Source: Occultella glacieicola (GTDB taxonomy: Bacteria > Actinomycetota > Actinomycetes > Actinomycetales > Beutenbergiaceae). From it: DNA of 64,000 bases. A program made the translations under genes and the position numbers. This document shows positions 61,096 through 64,000 of this stretch, piece after piece; position 1 is the first letter of the stretch; each line of letters opens with the position of its first letter. The DNA lies in NCBI RefSeq assembly GCF_004353825.1, contig NZ_SMNA01000005.1, positions 372,001 through 436,000 of the forward strand, given 5' to 3'. The notes beneath the pieces were generated by a model that was not told the DNA's origin, made no database searches, and worked only from the letters and a program-made list of their open reading frames with translations.

Positions 61096-62310
61096 TCAGC
61101 GCGTGCTGAGGTACTGGCGGACCCGCGGCAGCGTGGCCACGGCACCGTTCAGCAGCGCCGTACCGAGCAGCACGATGCCCACGACCCCGAGAGCCCGCTC
61201 CCCGGCTGAGGCGCTCCCACCGGCGCGGCGGGACCGGCCGGCCCGGCGCAACAGTGCCAGCCCGATACCCAGCTCGACCCCCGCGGCAGCGGCCGGCACC
61301 CAGGACCGGCCCACCTCCTCGGCGCTCTCGTAGAGCGCGTATGCTCCGGCCCGGGCCTCGTCGGCAGCGACCTGCGCGGCGCGCCGCATCGCCTCGGTGA
61401 CCGTGATCGGGTCGATCGTGACCACACCCTCCAGGCTGGCGGCGTCCACCTCGTGGTCGAGGAACCCCGTGATCGACGCGGGCAGGCCCAGTGCCGCCAC
61501 CAGGGCGGCAGGTCCGCCGTCGGAGGAGCGCTCGAGCGCCGCGCGTAGGGCCGCCGGGTCCGCTTCCGGGCGCACCACGGCCAGATCCCGGACCAGCGCG
61601 CCGGCGCCGAGCTCGGTGTCGATGAAGGTCGCCACCAGCTCGGCCACCCGGGCCTGCGTGGGCACAGCCGCGAGCGCAGCGTCCCAGGTGAACAGTTGGG
61701 TCCGCTCCGGTGTCTCGATGAGGGCGACCGACGGGAACACGGCGCCGCGTTCGAGCAGCACGGCGGGCAGATGCTCCTCGGCCCAGGTGAGTTCGGTGAG
61801 CACCGCACCGCTCTCGATCAGGACCAGACGGTCGTCGCCGTGCGGGGCCGCGTGCAGGCGCACCCCGGCGGCGGTCGCGAGGGACTCGAGCTGCGGCACG
61901 GTCGCCGGGGTGAGGACCACGGCCCGGTCCGGCACCCGCGCGGAGGCGACGTCGATCTCCGGATCGAACGGGTCGTCGTCGGGCTCCTCCACCCCGTCGC
62001 CCGGCTCGGGCGTGGCGTCGAAGCCGATCTCGTCGAAGCCGACGTAGGCCTGGCACTCGCGGGCGAGCGCCTCCGTGAGTTCGGCGACCTTCGGGCCGGG
62101 GACGATGTGCTTCCCGTCCTCGGCCACGACGGCGACCCGGTCCTCGTCGTCGGTCGCGATCGTCACGGCCACGGCGTACGGGGCCTCGGGGTCGGACTCG
62201 ATCAGCGCGACCACCTGGGCGCCGTCGAGAAAGCCGTGGGCCCGGGCGGCGTGAGGGGTTCGTGCGCTGACGATCCCGGAGCGGCGGCGCCACGTCGGTG
62301 TACTCGTCAT
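61096..62310 (-). CDS. Hypothetical protein with C-terminal membrane helix
   Basis: 404 residues. A mixed alpha/beta region (1-320) with an acidic loop (EEPDDDPFDPEIDV, about 108-121), then Ala-rich helices and one or two hydrophobic segments (about 333-355 and 370-390). No family recognised. ATG 62310 has TAGGGT (62318-62323, minus strand) 7 nt upstream and no Shine-Dalgarno: leaderless candidate. Lies between rlmB and the LacI gene on the same strand. Confidence 0.65.
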   Translation of the reverse strand: MTSTPTWRRRSGIVSARTPHAARAHGFLDGAQVVALIESDPEAPYAVAVTIATDDEDRVAVVAEDGKHIVPGPKVAELTEALARECQAYVGFDEIGFDATPEPGDGVEEPDDDPFDPEIDVASARVPDRAVVLTPATVPQLESLATAAGVRLHAAPHGDDRLVLIESGAVLTELTWAEEHLPAVLLERGAVFPSVALIETPERTQLFTWDAALAAVPTQARVAELVATFIDTELGAGALVRDLAVVRPEADPAALRAALERSSDGGPAALVAALGLPASITGFLDHEVDAASLEGVVTIDPITVTEAMRRAAQVAADEARAGAYALYESAEEVGRSWVPAAAAGVELGIGLALLRRAGRSRRAGGSASAGERALGVVGIVLLGTALLNGAVATLPRVRQYLSTR

Positions 62311-62369
62311 GGTCACGACCCTACCGACCGCGCGGTGTGCCGACACCCGCAACGCCGGGCCCGGCCAGG

Positions 62370-63368
62370 TCAGGCCGACGCGGCGTCACGGCGCTTGCGA
62401 GCGACCTCGTACAGAGCGATCCCGATCGCCGTCCCGGCGTTCAGGGACTCGGTGGACGCCGCGATCGGGATCGAGACGATCAGGTCGCAGGTCTCCCTGA
62501 CCAGGCGGCCCAGGCCCTTCCCCTCGGAGCCGAGCACCAGCACCAGCGGGTCGCCCGCGAGGTCCAGGTCACCGATCTCGGTGGGTCCGTCGCCGTCGAG
62601 GCCGACGACGAAACAGCCGGCCTCCTTGTACATCTCCAGAGCCCTGACCAGATTCGTCGCGCGGGCGACCGGTATCCGGGCAGCGGCCCCTGCCGAGACC
62701 TTCCAGGCCGACGCCGTGACCCCGGCCGCACGCCGCTGCGGGACCACGAGCCCGTCCACACCGAACGCACCGGCGCTGCGCAGGGCGGCCCCGAGGTTGC
62801 GCGGGTCGGTGATGCCGTCCAGCGCGACGATCAGCGGGGTCCGCCCGTTGCCCGTGGCGAGGTCGAGGAGCGCCTCCGGTTCGGCGTAGGAGTACGCCGG
62901 GACCTGGATGGCCACCCCCTGGTGCACGCCGCCGTCGGTGAGCCGGTCCAGCTCGGCCTTGGAGACCTCCAGCAGCGGCAGCGAGCGGGCGGTCACCTCG
63001 CGCAGGATGTCCCGGATCCGGTCATCGGAGTCGATCCGGCTGGACAGGTACACCGTGGAGACCGGGATGTCCGCCCGCAGCGCCTCCACCACCGAGTTCC
63101 GGCCGCCGACGATCTCGTGGCTCTTCGCACCGGACCGACCTTGCGAGCGGTTCTGGGACCTGCCCTGCCCGCCGCGGCCGCCCTTGCCGGCGTCGCGCTC
63201 GGAGGAAGCCTTCCGCTTGGCGGCCGGGTGGTAGGGCCGGTCCTCCGCCTTCGGGGTGGGCCCCCGGCCCTCGAGGGCCTGCCTGCCGTGGCCGCCGGTT
63301 CCGACCCGGGCACCCTTCTTGGAGCCCGGCTTGCGCACGGCCCCCTGACGTCGAGAGTTACCGGCCAC
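62370..63368 (-). CDS. rlmB: 23S rRNA (guanosine-2'-O)-methyltransferase RlmB-type (TrmH family)
   Basis: 332 residues. Basic, disordered N-terminus (about 1-75), SpoU substrate-binding domain (HEIVGGRNSVVEALRADI onward) and C-terminal SPOUT knot: DPRNLGAALRSAGAFGVDGL, VLVLGSEGKGLGRLV and IPIAASTESLNAGTAIGIALYE. Methylates G2251-equivalent of 23S rRNA. GTG 63368 gives the common actinobacterial start MAGNSRRQGAVRKPGSKKGA and overlaps the cysS end by 11 bp. Confidence 0.92.
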   Translation of the reverse strand: MAGNSRRQGAVRKPGSKKGARVGTGGHGRQALEGRGPTPKAEDRPYHPAAKRKASSERDAGKGGRGGQGRSQNRSQGRSGAKSHEIVGGRNSVVEALRADIPVSTVYLSSRIDSDDRIRDILREVTARSLPLLEVSKAELDRLTDGGVHQGVAIQVPAYSYAEPEALLDLATGNGRTPLIVALDGITDPRNLGAALRSAGAFGVDGLVVPQRRAAGVTASAWKVSAGAAARIPVARATNLVRALEMYKEAGCFVVGLDGDGPTEIGDLDLAGDPLVLVLGSEGKGLGRLVRETCDLIVSIPIAASTESLNAGTAIGIALYEVARKRRDAASA

Positions 63369-64000
63369 CTGTGCCACCCTTCACGCTCCACCGGGCTCCG
63401 CCCGGGGAGTCCTCGACAACGATTCCCGCTGCCGTCAGTCGATCCCGCAGCGCGTCCGCACGCGCCCAGTCCTTCTCGGCCCGCGCCTGGACGCGCTCGG
63501 CGAGTACCGCCTGCACGAGGACGCCGAGCGCTTGCTCCGCTCCGCCGTCGGCCGCTTGTGCTCCCGCCCACGGCTGCGCCAACGGGTCCAGTCCGAACAC
63601 GTCCAGCATCGCCCGCACCCGGCCCTGTGCGGCGCGCACCTGCGCCTCGTCCCCGGCGGCCAGGGCGTTGTTGCCGCCGGTCACCTGCTCGTGCACGACG
63701 GCGAGCGCGGCCGAGACGTTCAGGTCGTCGTTCATCGCGGCCGCGAACGCGTCCGGCACCTCGACGCCGGCCACCTCCGCGGGCGTGAGCGCACCGACGA
63801 GCTCCACGGCCCGCTGCACGAACCCGGAGATCCGCTCCCAGGCGGCACCGGACTCGTCGAGGCTGGAGTCGGAGAACTCGAGCGTGGACCGGTAGTGCAC
63901 CGCGGCGAGCGCGTAGCGCAGCACGACCGGTTCACCCCGCTCCAGGACCGCATCGACGGTGAGGGAGTTCCCGAGCGACTTGCTCATCTTCTCCCCACCC
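63358..64000 (-). CDS. cysS: Cysteinyl-tRNA synthetase, C-terminal part (5' end outside window)
   Basis: About 212 residues visible, entering the window with GGEKMSKSLGNSLTV, the KMSKS signature that binds ATP in class I synthetases; the HIGH motif and Cys-rich Zn site lie beyond the edge. DALR-type anticodon-binding domain follows (YALAAVHYRSTLEFSD, AMNDDLNVSAALAVVHE, ARADALRDRLTAAGIVVEDS). Charges tRNA-Cys. Upstream of rlmB in a conserved actinobacterial order. Confidence 0.95.
   Translation of the reverse strand, partial: GGEKMSKSLGNSLTVDAVLERGEPVVLRYALAAVHYRSTLEFSDSSLDESGAAWERISGFVQRAVELVGALTPAEVAGVEVPDAFAAAMNDDLNVSAALAVVHEQVTGGNNALAAGDEAQVRAAQGRVRAMLDVFGLDPLAQPWAGAQAADGGAEQALGVLVQAVLAERVQARAEKDWARADALRDRLTAAGIVVEDSPGGARWSVKGGTGGR

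Overview
High-GC (about 72%) chromosomal DNA from an actinobacterium, most likely order Micrococcales (Cellulomonas/Beutenbergia/Ruania-like). The basis is codon bias, GTG starts, the actinobacterial forms of PspA, MoeZ, DUF3263 and DUF4032, a CIRCE-controlled groEL without groES, and the otsA-otsB-msmK-DUF4032 / rlmB-cysS neighbourhood. Placement below order is inference. No phage, insertion sequence, plasmid or CRISPR signature was seen.

Layout. 1-6.8 kb: end of nanE, a GIN-domain lipoprotein, a class I glutamine amidotransferase, an envelope pair (TPM protein and PspA) and an NYN protein. 6.9-10 kb: a methyltransferase and an OmpR/HAMP-kinase two-component system preceded by four 11-bp-spaced repeats. 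9.9-24.9 kb: molybdenum metabolism in three blocks: a MOP-domain regulator with modABC (minus strand); moeZ-moeA-moaC-small ORF-mobA/DUF6457-moaD (plus strand); and moaA-moaE-mogA (minus strand). An acyltransferase, two TetR regulators, a membrane protein and an inositol-phosphatase-family enzyme lie between the last two blocks. 25-29 kb: two paralogous HD-type proteins flanking a WXG100 protein, a VOC protein and a WYL regulator. 29.4-31.2 kb: groEL with two CIRCE operators. 31.3-41.1 kb: oxidoreductase, GH15-like protein, LytR_C protein, DUF3263 protein, a TetR pair, ung, an SGNH hydrolase and a large acyl-CoA dehydrogenase. 41.1-50 kb: an S9 peptidase, an M23 peptidase, an excalibur protein, tRNA-Thr(UGU), two membrane-anchored DsbA-like proteins, a small membrane protein and a Ser/Thr kinase. 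50.1-55.1 kb: trehalose synthesis (otsA, otsB), a sugar-importer ATPase and a DUF4032 protein. 55.2-61.1 kb: a LacI-controlled sugar ABC importer with a Gfo/Idh/MocA dehydrogenase. 61.1-64 kb: a hypothetical protein, rlmB and the 3' part of cysS.

How genes work together. Molybdate uptake (ModABC) feeds cofactor assembly (MoaA, MoaC, MoaD, MoaE, MoeZ, MogA, MoeA, MobA), nearly complete within 12 kb. The sugar importer has a binding protein and two permeases but no ATPase of its own; the MsmK-type ATPase 3 kb away is the obvious partner.

Most notable observations: at least fourteen genes with a TANNNT -10 element 6-8 nt before the start codon and no Shine-Dalgarno (leaderless mRNAs); a WYL regulator whose conserved N-terminus begins at an ATC codon; a 49-codon ORF made of five PALFV repeats, coupled to mobA; a mobA-DUF6457 in-frame fusion that keeps an internal ribosome binding site; a four-copy intergenic palindromic repeat; and an HD-family paralogue whose metal-binding HD is changed to HG. 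All database-dependent statements are from memory; nothing was searched.
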